In this document: positions 28,931-36,554 of the stretch, piece after piece | How the letters are laid out: every line of letters starts with the position of its first letter | Numbering within the stretch: the first letter of the stretch is position 1 | Source of the DNA: Streptomyces sp. NBC_01439 | Lineage (GTDB): Bacteria > Actinomycetota > Actinomycetes > Streptomycetales > Streptomycetaceae | Length of the DNA: 64,000 nt | Assembly (NCBI RefSeq): GCF_036227605.1 | Contig: NZ_CP109487.1 | Location: forward strand, 4,469,501-4,533,500 | Direction of reading: 5' to 3' | The notes under the pieces: generated by a model | Databases searched by the model: none | Told to the model about the DNA's origin: nothing | What the model saw: only the letters and a program-made list of their open reading frames with translations | Program-made: the position numbers and the translations under genes

Positions 28931-29290
28931 TAGTACTGCCCTCCCCATCTCAATTGGCACGCGCGTGGTGTGCGCGAGCGTCTTGGGACCCCCGTACCCC
29001 AGGGGCCGCAGTCTGCCACCAAAACGCATCGGCTCGTACTCGTTCTGTAACGGAATCCCGTCTTCGCGAAAAGAAGTCCGTCAGGATGCGTAGGAAGAAA
29101 TGAGTCAGAACCGTCACGGGAGTGGACAGGTCCGGCGCGTGCACGTGCATCTGCCCTTGCATCCGGCTCGAGCATTCGGAACGATGGTCCCCGCGCACCT
29201 GCGTGCTGTTCGCGCCGGCGCCGGACCCACCCCGCAGTTCTTTCTGGACGGAGATGACCGCTCCGCCCGCGAATCCCGGGAGTGCCTCGC
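28931..29290. promoter_or_regulatory. 360-bp divergent control region of the WhiJ-like triad
   Basis: This spacer holds the promoters of the WhiJ-like gene (minus) and the ATPase gene (plus). It contains the TGCACGTGCA site at 29136-29161. A frame beginning ATG at 29100 after GGAAGAA runs across the region, but its translation shows no recognisable domain and overlaps the ATPase gene in another frame, so I do not call it. Confidence 0.5.
29136..29161 (+). repeat. 26-bp conserved palindrome-containing element, copy 1
   Basis: The sequence CGCGTGCACGTGCATCTGCC continues as C-N-TGCA. Copy 3 at 30218-30243 matches it in inverted orientation at 25 of 26 positions. The core GTGCACGTGCAT also occurs at 29876-29887. 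The 10-bp TGCACGTGCA centre is a perfect dyad. It lies between the WhiJ-like gene and the ATPase gene. Confidence 0.75.
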
Positions 29291-29800
29291 ATGGGGACGA
29301 ATGGATCGACCATGCTCGAGCCGTTACGGCAGGGGCTGCCCCCGGTCGACCCCACGGCTGTCTCCGGGTCCGCCTCCTGCGCCCTTCCCGCTCGCTACGA
29401 CGCCGTTCGCGGAGCACGCTCCTTCTGTCGTTCGACCCTGTCCCAGTGGGGCCTCGACGACCGCTTCGACGATGTGGCCCTGGTCGTCTCCGAACTCGTC
29501 ACCAACGCGCTGCGCCACGCCCTGCCCGAGGACGCGCGGGGGGCGGACGCCGAACCGGAGCCGCCCGTACGGCTGCACCTGATGCGGTGGAGCACGCGGC
29601 TGGTGTGTGCGGTGCGGGACCCCAGCGAGGACCGGCCCGGAGGGGCGTTCTCGCCGGAGCACACCGAGGAGAACTTCGACCTGGAGTCCGGGCGCGGGCT
29701 GTTCCTGGTGGACTCGTACAGCGACAGCTGGGGCTGGCACCCGCTCGCGGGCCGGCTGACCGGCAAGGTGGTCTGGGCGCTCTTCCTGCTCCAGGACTGA
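29291..29800 (+). CDS. RsbW-like ATP-binding (HATPase_c) protein
   Basis: The 169-residue protein is a single GHKL/HATPase domain of the anti-sigma-kinase type. The N-box is VVSELVTNALRHAL near residue 65, the G1 region is AVRDPSEDRPGG, and the G2-like region is SGRGLFLVDSYSDSWGW. Such proteins bind ATP and may phosphorylate an STAS antagonist or hold a sigma factor. In WhiJ-type triads the partner is unknown. I chose the ATG at 29291, with GGGAG about 8 nt upstream. It is flanked by the WhiJ-like gene and the DUF397 gene on the opposite strand. Confidence 0.9.
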   Translation: MGTNGSTMLEPLRQGLPPVDPTAVSGSASCALPARYDAVRGARSFCRSTLSQWGLDDRFDDVALVVSELVTNALRHALPEDARGADAEPEPPVRLHLMRWSTRLVCAVRDPSEDRPGGAFSPEHTEENFDLESGRGLFLVDSYSDSWGWHPLAGRLTGKVVWALFLLQD

Positions 29801-29840
29801 ACGGCCGCCGGCCTCCGACCGAGGGCGAACACAAGACAAC

Positions 29841-29875
29841 TGGCCGGGATCGATCATTGCGATCGGTCCCGGCCA
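29841..29875. terminator. bidirectional terminator
   Basis: A 15-bp stem with one G/T wobble and a 5-nt ATTGC loop lies between the convergent ATPase and DUF397 genes. Confidence 0.8.
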
Positions 29876-29887
29876 GTGCACGTGCAT
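29876..29887 (+). repeat. GTGCACGTGCAT element, copy 2
   Basis: The 12-bp core shared with copies 1 and 3 abuts the terminator stem. It is in an intergenic region between two convergent genes, an unexpected place for a promoter operator. Confidence 0.65.
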
Positions 29888-29910
29888 GGCTTGATGGGCG
29901 CGCTGTTCCG

Positions 29911-30156
29911 TCAGTTGATCAGGTGATCGAACTCGCCGTCCTTGACGCCCAGGAGCAGGGCCTCGATCTCGGCCGGCGTGTAGACGAGCGCCGGCCCATC
30001 GGGAAAGCGTGAATTGCGCATGGCGACATCGCCTCCCGGCAGCCGCGCGAACTCCACGCAGGAACCCTGCGAGTTGCTGTGTCGGCTCTTCTGCCACGTC
30101 AGCTCAAACAAGGTAGCGAGTTCTGCAGATGCCATCCCGTTGTACGCGTGGTCCAC
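29911..30156 (-). CDS. DUF397 (BldB-like) small protein
   Basis: The 81-residue protein carries the DUF397 signature (WQKSRHSNSQGSCVEFARL, VAMRNSRFPDGPALVYTPAE). DUF397 proteins accompany WhiJ-like HTH regulators, where some act as antitoxin- or antagonist-like partners. BldB, needed for aerial growth, is a diverged relative. The GTG at 30156 gives the full family length. An ATG at 30135 is possible. Conserved element copy 3 lies 62 bp upstream. Confidence 0.88.
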   Translation of the reverse strand: MDHAYNGMASAELATLFELTWQKSRHSNSQGSCVEFARLPGGDVAMRNSRFPDGPALVYTPAEIEALLLGVKDGEFDHLIN

Positions 30157-30476
30157 AGGAAGCCCCCGATAGTGCAGATGTCAACTCCTCCGGATCATAG
30201 CTGTGTTCATAAGCTGCTGCACGGGCAGATGCACGTGCACGCGGGGTGCTCCGTTGATCACAGACAGGTCCTACTCGCGGGTATCACCCCATCGTGACAC
30301 CCGACGCTCCCGTATCGCCCTCACGCCGTCCCGGTGTCGCCGCGCTGCGCCCCGAACCATGGCGCCGAGCGCAACGACTTTCAGGACTTCTTCAGATTTG
30401 TCCTGACCCGGGCCGGGCCTGTTCCATGAACCGGTCGTTCGAAAAGAAGCCGACCCGCCCGAAAGGTGGAACGCCC
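30157..30476. promoter_or_regulatory. divergent spacer between DUF397 gene and tatA-like gene
   Basis: This 320-bp spacer contains a minus-strand TTGACA at 30179-30184, a possible -35 for the DUF397 gene, and the conserved element copy 3. Nothing else is recognisable before the tatA-like Shine-Dalgarno. Confidence 0.45.
30218..30243 (-). repeat. 26-bp conserved palindrome-containing element, copy 3
   Basis: This inverted copy of the element at 29136-29161 differs at one position. It lies upstream of the DUF397 gene, oriented toward it just as copy 1 is oriented toward the ATPase gene. Confidence 0.75.
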
Positions 30477-30713
30477 GTGTTCCGCAACGCCGTCCAGCCC
30501 TGGCACCTGCTCGTGCTCCTGGTGGTCTGCCTGCTCGTGTTCGGTTCCAAGAAGCTTCCCGACATGGCCCGCTCGCTGGGCCGGTCGATGCGCATCCTGA
30601 AGTCGGAGGCGCACGCCCTGCGCTCGGAGGAGTCCCCTAGGGACGCGGGTCAGGACGCAGGTACGAACGCGCCCGCAGTCCCGCGCACGGGCGCGGGCAC
30701 GGGCACTCCCTAG
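30477..30713 (+). CDS. tatA: twin-arginine translocase TatA/TatE-like subunit
   Basis: The 78-residue protein has one transmembrane helix (residues 8-21) followed by the Tat hinge and amphipathic helix, FGSKKLPDMARSLGRSMR. A Pro/Thr/Gly-rich tail follows. TatA oligomers form the pore of the twin-arginine export pathway. The GTG at 30477 follows GAAAGGTGG with 6-8 nt spacing. A longer ATG at 30426 has no Shine-Dalgarno. It lacks tatB or tatC beside it, so it is probably a second TatA copy. Confidence 0.88.
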   Translation: MFRNAVQPWHLLVLLVVCLLVFGSKKLPDMARSLGRSMRILKSEAHALRSEESPRDAGQDAGTNAPAVPRTGAGTGTP

Positions 30714-31888
30714 CGGGGCAGCGGCTTCTGCCTGCCGCCCACGTGGGCGCGGTCGGCGGCGGCCGTGCCGTCCTCCCAGCCCGCGTGGTCGGTGGCGCCG
30801 CGCAGCCGGGTCGTGGTGGTCCGGGGGAACATCTCCTCCGCCCGCGAGGTGACCGCCACGTCGCGGGCCACCAGGGCCGGCAGGTTGTCGGGGGCCTCCG
30901 TCGCCGCGTGCTCGGCGGTCTCGGCGAGCCGGTGGCCGAGCCGGCTGGCGTAGGCGAGCAGGAAGGACTGCCGGAAGGTCTTCGTCCGCTTGCGCCCGCC
31001 GGAGCGCTGCGCGGCCTCCGCACGGGTCATCGCCGCCGTGCCCTGCACGAGCAGCGAGGTGTAGAGCAGCTCCACCGCCTCCAGGTCGCTCTCGAAGCCG
31101 ACCACCGTGGAGAACTCGAAGCCGCTGTTCCACACCGCCCGGCAGCGGTTGGCGGTGGCCACCGCGTCGAGCAGCACCGCCTTCGCCTCCTCGTACGGCG
31201 GCTCGACACCGATCCGGCAGGCGCCGGGCACCTGGGCCGGTCCCCTGCCGCTCGCCGCCAGTAGCGCCTCGTCCACGGTGTGCCGGGCCATCAGCTCCTG
31301 GGCCTTGGCGCTGAGCGCCTCCGCCTCGTCCGGGAAGGTCGTCGCCTCGGCCTTGGCGAGCAGGGCCCGGATCCGGCCCAACATGCGCGGCTCGATGTGG
31401 GCGTGCTCGGCGAGCGCGTCGACCGGGTCACCGGGCAGCGGACCCACCGGTTCTATCGAGGGCAGCCGGATCAGCAGCCGCAGCACCTCCAGGAAGGTGG
31501 TGGCCAGTGTGAACCGGTCGGCCCGTTCCCGCTGCGCGAGCCGGTCGGCGTACTCCTCGTCGCCCGTCCACCACACCTCGGCGGCGCCCCAACGCGCCGG
31601 GAGCCGGGCGTAGCGGCGCGCCTCGGCGGCGATCAGGTCCCCGGTGATCCGCAGGTGCCGCTCGTCGAGGTCCCGGCGGACCAGCCGCAGCACGTCGGCC
31701 GGCTGCCAGCCCCGCTCCCAGCCCTGGCGTACGTACGCCTCCCCGCGCGCCAGCAGCTCCCGCCCGACCGCGGGCCAGCCCCCCTGGTCCGCGACGAGCA
31801 GCGAGGCGCCGGTGTCCAGCCCGGCGTCATCCTGGGCGTAGAGGGCGGCGGCGAAGGCTCGGTCGACGGTCTCGGCAAGGTCTCTCAC
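30710..31888 (-). CDS. DUF2786-domain protein
   Basis: The 392-residue soluble protein has a central DUF2786 region near residues 165-205 (RIRALLAKAEATTFPDEAEAL, AKAQELMARHTVDEALL). A longer conserved region follows (EFSTVVGFESDLEAVELLYTSLLVQG). DUF2786 is widespread in actinobacteria and phages with no defined activity. The GTG at 31888 lies 5 nt after the HxlR-gene stop, and the TGAGGGGT between them can serve as Shine-Dalgarno, so the two genes appear coupled. Its stop overlaps the tatA stop by a few bases on the opposite strand. Confidence 0.83.
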   Translation of the reverse strand: MRDLAETVDRAFAAALYAQDDAGLDTGASLLVADQGGWPAVGRELLARGEAYVRQGWERGWQPADVLRLVRRDLDERHLRITGDLIAAEARRYARLPARWGAAEVWWTGDEEYADRLAQRERADRFTLATTFLEVLRLLIRLPSIEPVGPLPGDPVDALAEHAHIEPRMLGRIRALLAKAEATTFPDEAEALSAKAQELMARHTVDEALLAASGRGPAQVPGACRIGVEPPYEEAKAVLLDAVATANRCRAVWNSGFEFSTVVGFESDLEAVELLYTSLLVQGTAAMTRAEAAQRSGGRKRTKTFRQSFLLAYASRLGHRLAETAEHAATEAPDNLPALVARDVAVTSRAEEMFPRTTTTRLRGATDHAGWEDGTAAADRAHVGGRQKPLPR

Positions 31889-31893
31889 ACCCC

Positions 31894-32307
31894 TCAGCTT
31901 GGCATGTCCGCCTTCGCGTCCCATTCCCGGCGGGCGGCCTCGATCCGTGCACGGTGCTCCAGCGACCACTCCGCGAGGCCCTTGACCAGGAGGGTCAGGC
32001 TGCGGCCGAGGTCGGTCAGCTCGTACTCGACCTGGGGCGGCACGGTGGCGTGCACGGTCCGGGTGACCAGGCCGTCGCGCTCCAGGCGGCGGACGGTGAG
32101 GGTGAGCATCCGCTGCGAAATGCCGTCGACCGCGCGCTGGAGCTCCTTGAACCGGCGCATGCCGGCGCCGAGTTCCACCACGACGAGGACGGACCACTTG
32201 TCGCCGAGCCGGTCGAGGACGTCGCGGATGCCGCAGTCGTCGTCGCAGCTGAGCAGCGGCTCGGGCAGGGGCTCGGGGGTGGTTATCCCGGTGTGCCCTA
32301 CTGACAT
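31894..32307 (-). CDS. HxlR-family transcriptional regulator
   Basis: The 137-residue winged-helix protein of the HxlR/YtfH type shows the family core (IRDVLDRLGDKWSVLVVVEL, RRFKELQRAVDGISQRMLTLT, VEYELTDLGRSL). CDDDCGIRDV near residue 21 includes the two Cys positions where many relatives sense quinones, aldehydes or oxidants. The Shine-Dalgarno is strong (TAAGGAGG). It is divergent, across 96 bp, from an NmrA-like oxidoreductase gene, the usual pairing in which this regulator controls a quinone or aldehyde reductase. Confidence 0.93.
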   Translation of the reverse strand: MSVGHTGITTPEPLPEPLLSCDDDCGIRDVLDRLGDKWSVLVVVELGAGMRRFKELQRAVDGISQRMLTLTVRRLERDGLVTRTVHATVPPQVEYELTDLGRSLTLLVKGLAEWSLEHRARIEAARREWDAKADMPS

Positions 32308-32403
32308 GGAAGTGCCTCCTTACGCGTCGTGCACCCTTCGGCACACGATGTTCCCGCCCCTGAAGCCAATCAGGCCGACGGGCGCGAACACGAAGGACTC
32401 CCC

Positions 32404-33273
32404 ATGCTTTTGATCACCGGCACCTCCGGCGGACTCGGCTCACTGATCGCGCGCCGGCTGGCGGACCACCCTGTCGATGCGGGCCGGCCGGAGGTACGGT
32501 TCGGCACCCGCGCCCCGGACGGCCCCGGTCAGGTCCGGGTGGACTTCGACGACCCGGACTCCCTCGACTTCACCGGGGTGGACACCCTGCTGCTCATCTC
32601 CGCCGGCTACGGCGAGGACGACCAGGTCATCGCGCGGCACGGGGCCGCCGTCTCGGCCGCCGAGCGGGACGGGGTGCGGCACGTCGTCTACACCAGCCTC
32701 ACCGGGGCGGGCGACCACCTGCCGTACGCACTGGCGCACCGCTGGACGGAGCGGCGCCTGCGCGGCTCCGGCCTGGCCTGGACCGTCCTGCGCAACGGCC
32801 TGTACGCGGAGCTGCTGGCCGCGCTCGCCGCGCCGGGGCCCGACGGGGTGATCACCGCCCCGCTGGGCGCGGGCCGGCTTGCGGCGGTCGGGCGGGAGGA
32901 CCTCGCGGAGGTGGCGGTCCGGGTGGCCCTGGCACCCGACGCGCATGCCGGGCAGGTCCACGAGCTGGTGGGCGACCGCCCGCTGGGCGGAACGGACCTC
33001 GCCGCGGCGGTGGGCGCCCGCTACGCCCCGGGCTCGCTGGCCCGGGCCCGCAGCGCCCTCTCCGGCCCGGCCGCGGCGCCCTTCCAACCCCCGATGCTGG
33101 TGGCCACGTACTCGGCCGTCGCGGCGGGCTTCCTGGACGCTCCGGACACGGGCACCCTGCGCCACCTCCTCGGCCGCCCCCCGCGCCCGGCCCTGGAGAT
33201 CTACGCCACGGCGGCGGGGATCCGGGGCGGAGCCCCGATGCCCAGCCCCGCAGGGGGTACCTCCCAGCAGTAG
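32404..33273 (+). CDS. NmrA/QOR2-like NAD(P)H-binding oxidoreductase
   Basis: The 289-residue atypical short-chain dehydrogenase has an N-terminal dinucleotide motif, TGTSGGLGSLIARRL at residues 5-19, and family features (VDTLLLISAG, VRHVVYTSLTGAG, GLAWTVLRNGLYAE). Relatives are NADPH:quinone reductases such as QorB/YtfG or redox sensors of the NmrA type. The pairing with HxlR suggests quinone or electrophile defence. The ATG follows GAAGGA. The last ~20 codons run into a repeated intergenic element (copy at 33214-33239), so the C-terminus was probably extended by that repeat. Confidence 0.88.
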   Translation: MLLITGTSGGLGSLIARRLADHPVDAGRPEVRFGTRAPDGPGQVRVDFDDPDSLDFTGVDTLLLISAGYGEDDQVIARHGAAVSAAERDGVRHVVYTSLTGAGDHLPYALAHRWTERRLRGSGLAWTVLRNGLYAELLAALAAPGPDGVITAPLGAGRLAAVGREDLAEVAVRVALAPDAHAGQVHELVGDRPLGGTDLAAAVGARYAPGSLARARSALSGPAAAPFQPPMLVATYSAVAAGFLDAPDTGTLRHLLGRPPRPALEIYATAAGIRGGAPMPSPAGGTSQQ

Positions 33274-33316
33274 CTGGGAGATTTCGAGGCGCGGGGATCC
33301 GGGGCGGAGCCCCGAT
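33214..33316. repeat. two copies of a GC-rich 26-bp intergenic repeat
   Basis: GCGGGGATCCGGGGCGGAGC continuing CCCGAT occurs exactly at 33214-33239 and 33291-33316. The GGGGCGGAGCCCC core is a small dyad. The first copy lies inside the 3' end of the NmrA-like gene. Similar sequence (CCGGCGTTTGAGGCGCGGGG) follows at 33349-33368 and resembles dispersed Streptomyces intergenic repeats. Confidence 0.75.
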
Positions 33317-33442
33317 CTCCAGCCCCACCGGCCCGATCTCCAGCCCCGCCGGCGTTTGAGGCGCGGGGGTCCGGGGGCTGGCCTCCGGCGACGGCGCCGC
33401 ACCTGCCCCGCGGACCTGCACCCCCGCACCCCCGCACCCCCG

Positions 33443-33490
33443 CGGCACGGCGGCACGGCGGCACGGCGGCACGGCGGCACGGCGGCACGG
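33443..33490. repeat. 8-bp tandem repeat, six perfect copies
   Basis: CGGCACGG is repeated exactly six times head to tail. It ends 33 bp before the ATG of the exonuclease/polymerase gene. The unit length is not a multiple of three and the tract is outside predicted coding sequence. Confidence 0.95.
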
Positions 33491-33523
33491 CCACTGTCAG
33501 ACCCCGGTGGGACACTCGCACCC

Positions 33524-35239
33524 ATGAGCGACAGCACTCCCCGGTGGGCCCTCGCCGAGGACGGCGACGGGTGGTGGCACGCCGCGCCCGTACCCCCCAC
33601 GGACGGAGTCCGGCTCCGCGTCCGCGACCCCGCCGAAGCGATCCGCTCCGCCCCGCCCGGCACCCGCTGGGTCTGGCGGTCCACCGCGGCCGTCTACCCC
33701 CGCCTGCTCGCCACGGGCACCCGCGTCGAGCGGTGCCACGACATCGAGGACGCCGAGCTGCTGCTCCTCGGCCACGAGGGCCGCTTCGGGGAGCCCCGCT
33801 CGGCGGCCGCCGCCTGGGCCCGGCTCACCCACACCCCCGTACCGCCCGATCCGCGCCCGCGCGCCGCCGGACCCCGCGCCCAGGACTCCCTCTTCGAGCC
33901 GCAGCCCGCCCCGGTCCCCCTGGACGCCCTGCTCGCCGTCCACGCCGACCAGACGGAGCGGCTCGGCGCCACCGCCCACCCCGACCGAATGCGGCTGCTC
34001 GCCGCCGCCGAGTCGGCGGCCTTCCTCGTCGCCGCCGAGATGAACCGCGTGGGCCTGCCCTGGCGGGCCGACGTGCACCGCGCCCTGCTGACCGAGCTGC
34101 TCGGTGAGCGGTACGCGGGCGGCGGGGAGCCCCGGCGCCTCGCCGAGCTGGCCGACCGCGTGTCGGAGGCCTTCGGCAGGCGCGTGCGCCCCGATCTGCC
34201 CGCCGACGTCATCAAGGCCTTCGCCGGGGCCGGGATCAAGCTCAGGTCCACCCGCCGCTGGGAGATCCAGGAGCTGGACCATCCCGCCGTCGAGCCGTTG
34301 ATCGAGTACAAGAAGCTGTACCGGATCTACACCGCCCACGGCTGGGCCTGGCTCGCGGACTGGGTCCGGGACGGCCGCTTCCGCCCGGAGTTCATCCCCG
34401 GCGGCACCCTCACCGGCCGCTGGGTCACCAACGGCGGTGGGGCCCTGCAGATCCCCAAGGTGATCCGCCGGGCCGTGGTCGCCGACCCCGGCTGGCGGCT
34501 CGTCGTCGCCGACGCCGACCAGATGGAGCCGCGCGTCCTCGCCGCGATCTCCCGCGACCCCGCCTTCATGGAGGTCGCCGGGGAGGCCTCGGACCTCTAC
34601 ACCGCCGTCTCCCGCCAGGGCTTCTCGGGCGACCGGGACAAGGCCAAGCTCGCCGTGCTCGGCGCCGTCTACGGCCAGACCTCCGGGGACGGCCTGAAGA
34701 ACCTGGCCGCGCTGCGCCGCCGCTTCCCCCGGGCCGTCGCGTACGTGGACGACGCGGCGAAGGCCGGGGAGGAGGGCCGGCTCGTACGGACCTGGCTGGG
34801 CCGCACCTGCCCGCCGCCCGCCGGCTCCGGCGAGGGGGACGAGGCCGGTGACGGCGGTGTCGACCCGGGCGAGGGGTACGGGGAGGGCGGGGCCGGGACC
34901 GCGCAGGACCGGGACGACGGCTGGACCCCGAGCTACGCCTCCACCAACACCCGGGCCCGCGGCCGGTTCACCCGCAACTTCGTCGTCCAGGGCAGTGCGG
35001 CCGACTGGGCCCTGCTGCTGCTCGCGGCCCTGCGGCAGGCGACCGCCGGAATGCGGGCCGAGCTGGTGTTCTTCCAGCACGACGAGGTGATCGTGCACTG
35101 CCCGGTCGAGGAGGCCGGGGCCGTCGTGGAGGCGATCCGGGCCGCCGGCGAGCGGGCCGGCCGGATCGCCTTCGGTGACACCCCGGTCCGCTTCCCGTTC
35201 ACGACGGCGGTCGTGGAGTGCTACGCGGACGCCAAGTGA
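33524..35239 (+). CDS. bifunctional 3'-5' exonuclease/DNA polymerase (family A, PolA-like)
   Basis: The 571-residue protein resembles the actinobacterial polymerase-I-like proteins distinct from the main PolA. It has a degenerate N-terminal exonuclease-like region, then palm and fingers. Motif A reads VVADADQMEPRVLAAIS near residue 330, with Ala in place of the usual Tyr of DYSQIELR. Motif B is KAKLAVLGAVYGQ near 375, and motif C is FFQHDEVI near 519. A Gly/Asp/Glu-rich insertion of about 40 residues lies near 430-467, just before motif C. The ATG at 33524 has only a weak upstream GGTGGGA. Its stop is 6 nt from the convergent next gene. Confidence 0.88.
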   Translation: MSDSTPRWALAEDGDGWWHAAPVPPTDGVRLRVRDPAEAIRSAPPGTRWVWRSTAAVYPRLLATGTRVERCHDIEDAELLLLGHEGRFGEPRSAAAAWARLTHTPVPPDPRPRAAGPRAQDSLFEPQPAPVPLDALLAVHADQTERLGATAHPDRMRLLAAAESAAFLVAAEMNRVGLPWRADVHRALLTELLGERYAGGGEPRRLAELADRVSEAFGRRVRPDLPADVIKAFAGAGIKLRSTRRWEIQELDHPAVEPLIEYKKLYRIYTAHGWAWLADWVRDGRFRPEFIPGGTLTGRWVTNGGGALQIPKVIRRAVVADPGWRLVVADADQMEPRVLAAISRDPAFMEVAGEASDLYTAVSRQGFSGDRDKAKLAVLGAVYGQTSGDGLKNLAALRRRFPRAVAYVDDAAKAGEEGRLVRTWLGRTCPPPAGSGEGDEAGDGGVDPGEGYGEGGAGTAQDRDDGWTPSYASTNTRARGRFTRNFVVQGSAADWALLLLAALRQATAGMRAELVFFQHDEVIVHCPVEEAGAVVEAIRAAGERAGRIAFGDTPVRFPFTTAVVECYADAK

Positions 35240-35245
35240 GGGGGA

Positions 35246-36496
35246 TCAGCCGGCGGGCGCCGTCAGTTTCCACTCCGGGGCGAGCGCGATCTGCCGCAGC
35301 TGCGCCATCGTCAGCGCGGGTGCGGGGCGGGTGGTCGGACCGTTCTGGTCCGCCGTGTTGAAGGCGCTGACCACCACGCGCAGCCCGTCCTTGCGCAGGG
35401 TGTCCACCTTCCACTGGGTCACGCTCCTGTCCTTCTCGCCGGGCCCCGCCATGACCTTCACCTTGGTCCCGTCGGACTCCTCGGTGACGGCGGAGTTCCC
35501 GGTGAAGCCCGAGGGGTTCGCGTTCGGCTGGACGTTGATCTGGACCAGGGACTTGCCCTTGCCGTCGTCGTGCACGACGTAGCCGTAGGACCCCTGCCCG
35601 CCCTTGGAGACGATCGGGACGGTGATCGCGAACTGGTTCAGCAACTGCTCCAGGGCGTCCACGGCCTTCCGGTCCCGCAGGACGATCGACTCCGGCGCGG
35701 GCGCCGGCTCGGGATCGGCCGCCGGCAGGTCGTTCAGGGCCGGGTGCCACGTGTCCGAGGTGACCAGGGTCTTCAACTGCGCGATGGTCAGCGGCGGGTC
35801 GGTCCGGGAGACGGGGGCGCCCTTGTCGACCGCGGCGTTCCACTCGGACGCGTCGACCAGGAAGCCCTGCGCGGTCACCAGCACGGCCCGCCAGACCTTG
35901 GTGTCCGTACGGCGGTCCGGGTACTCGTACCCCTGGTGGAGCAGTAGCCGGGAGCCGTCCGGCAACTGCTCGGTCCGGCAGGCGTCGTAGGCGTGCAGGT
36001 TCTCGTCCCCGCACTCGGTCTGTGCGCGGGCCCCGCTGCCGAACGGGTCCACCCGCTGGAGGCTGAGGGAGATGGCCGCCGGGCCCTTCCCGTCGTCGTA
36101 GACGACCCCGACCCGCGGTCCCAGCTCGGCGTCCGTGCCCCGCGCCTCGGGCTCGGTGAGTCGACCGCCCGGCAGGAGCGACTTCAGGTTGGCGATCATC
36201 TGCTCGGCGGTGACCGCGCCGGTGCCGGTCAGCCGCCCGTTGCCCGGCGGGTTCGGCGCCGGCGCCGCGACACGGACCGCGCCCGCGGCCCCGGAGTCGG
36301 CGAACAGGCCGCCGGAGTAGGCCCCCGCGGTGGCGATCAGGACCAGGGCCAGCGCGGATCCGCCGGCCACGGCGGCCCGGCGGCGCGCCAGTTGCCGGCC
36401 CCGCCGCTCACCCGCTTCGGCGAGGGCACCGGGGTCGGCCGTGAAGCCCGCCCCCGTGCGCCGGAGGGCTTCGGCGAGTTCGTCTTCAAAGGACAT
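35246..36496 (-). CDS. membrane-anchored protein paired with an ECF-like sigma factor
   Basis: The 416-residue protein has a cytosolic segment of about 43 residues (MSFEDELAEALRRTGAGF), one transmembrane helix (residues 44-62), and a large extracytoplasmic part. The latter contains two similar halves, each with a YDDGKG or HDDGKG block and a LTIAQL or LTMAQL block. Gene order (directly downstream of a sigma-factor gene, 58-nt gap) and topology suggest an anti-sigma factor or regulator of that sigma factor. No zinc anti-sigma HxxxCxxC motif is seen, so this is inference. Confidence 0.75.
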   Translation of the reverse strand: MSFEDELAEALRRTGAGFTADPGALAEAGERRGRQLARRRAAVAGGSALALVLIATAGAYSGGLFADSGAAGAVRVAAPAPNPPGNGRLTGTGAVTAEQMIANLKSLLPGGRLTEPEARGTDAELGPRVGVVYDDGKGPAAISLSLQRVDPFGSGARAQTECGDENLHAYDACRTEQLPDGSRLLLHQGYEYPDRRTDTKVWRAVLVTAQGFLVDASEWNAAVDKGAPVSRTDPPLTIAQLKTLVTSDTWHPALNDLPAADPEPAPAPESIVLRDRKAVDALEQLLNQFAITVPIVSKGGQGSYGYVVHDDGKGKSLVQINVQPNANPSGFTGNSAVTEESDGTKVKVMAGPGEKDRSVTQWKVDTLRKDGLRVVVSAFNTADQNGPTTRPAPALTMAQLRQIALAPEWKLTAPAG

Positions 36497-36554
36497 GGGA
36501 AACCAGGCCTTCCGTTTGCCGGGTGCGGTCGGAGGAGCGAACGGACCGGCGGTG

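Noticed and set aside
29100..29582. Possible small gene starting ATG after GGAAGAA, containing the repeat-encoded RVHVHLPLHP
   Set aside because: The frame runs through the ATPase gene in a different frame, shows no domain, and its most distinctive segment is simply the intergenic repeat. Kept as control region.
33443..33490. Tandem CGGCACGG tract as coding sequence of an upstream-extended polymerase frame
   Set aside because: The extended frame overlaps the NmrA-like gene out of frame and translates to Arg/Gly/Thr repeats. The ATG at 33524 begins the plausible protein.
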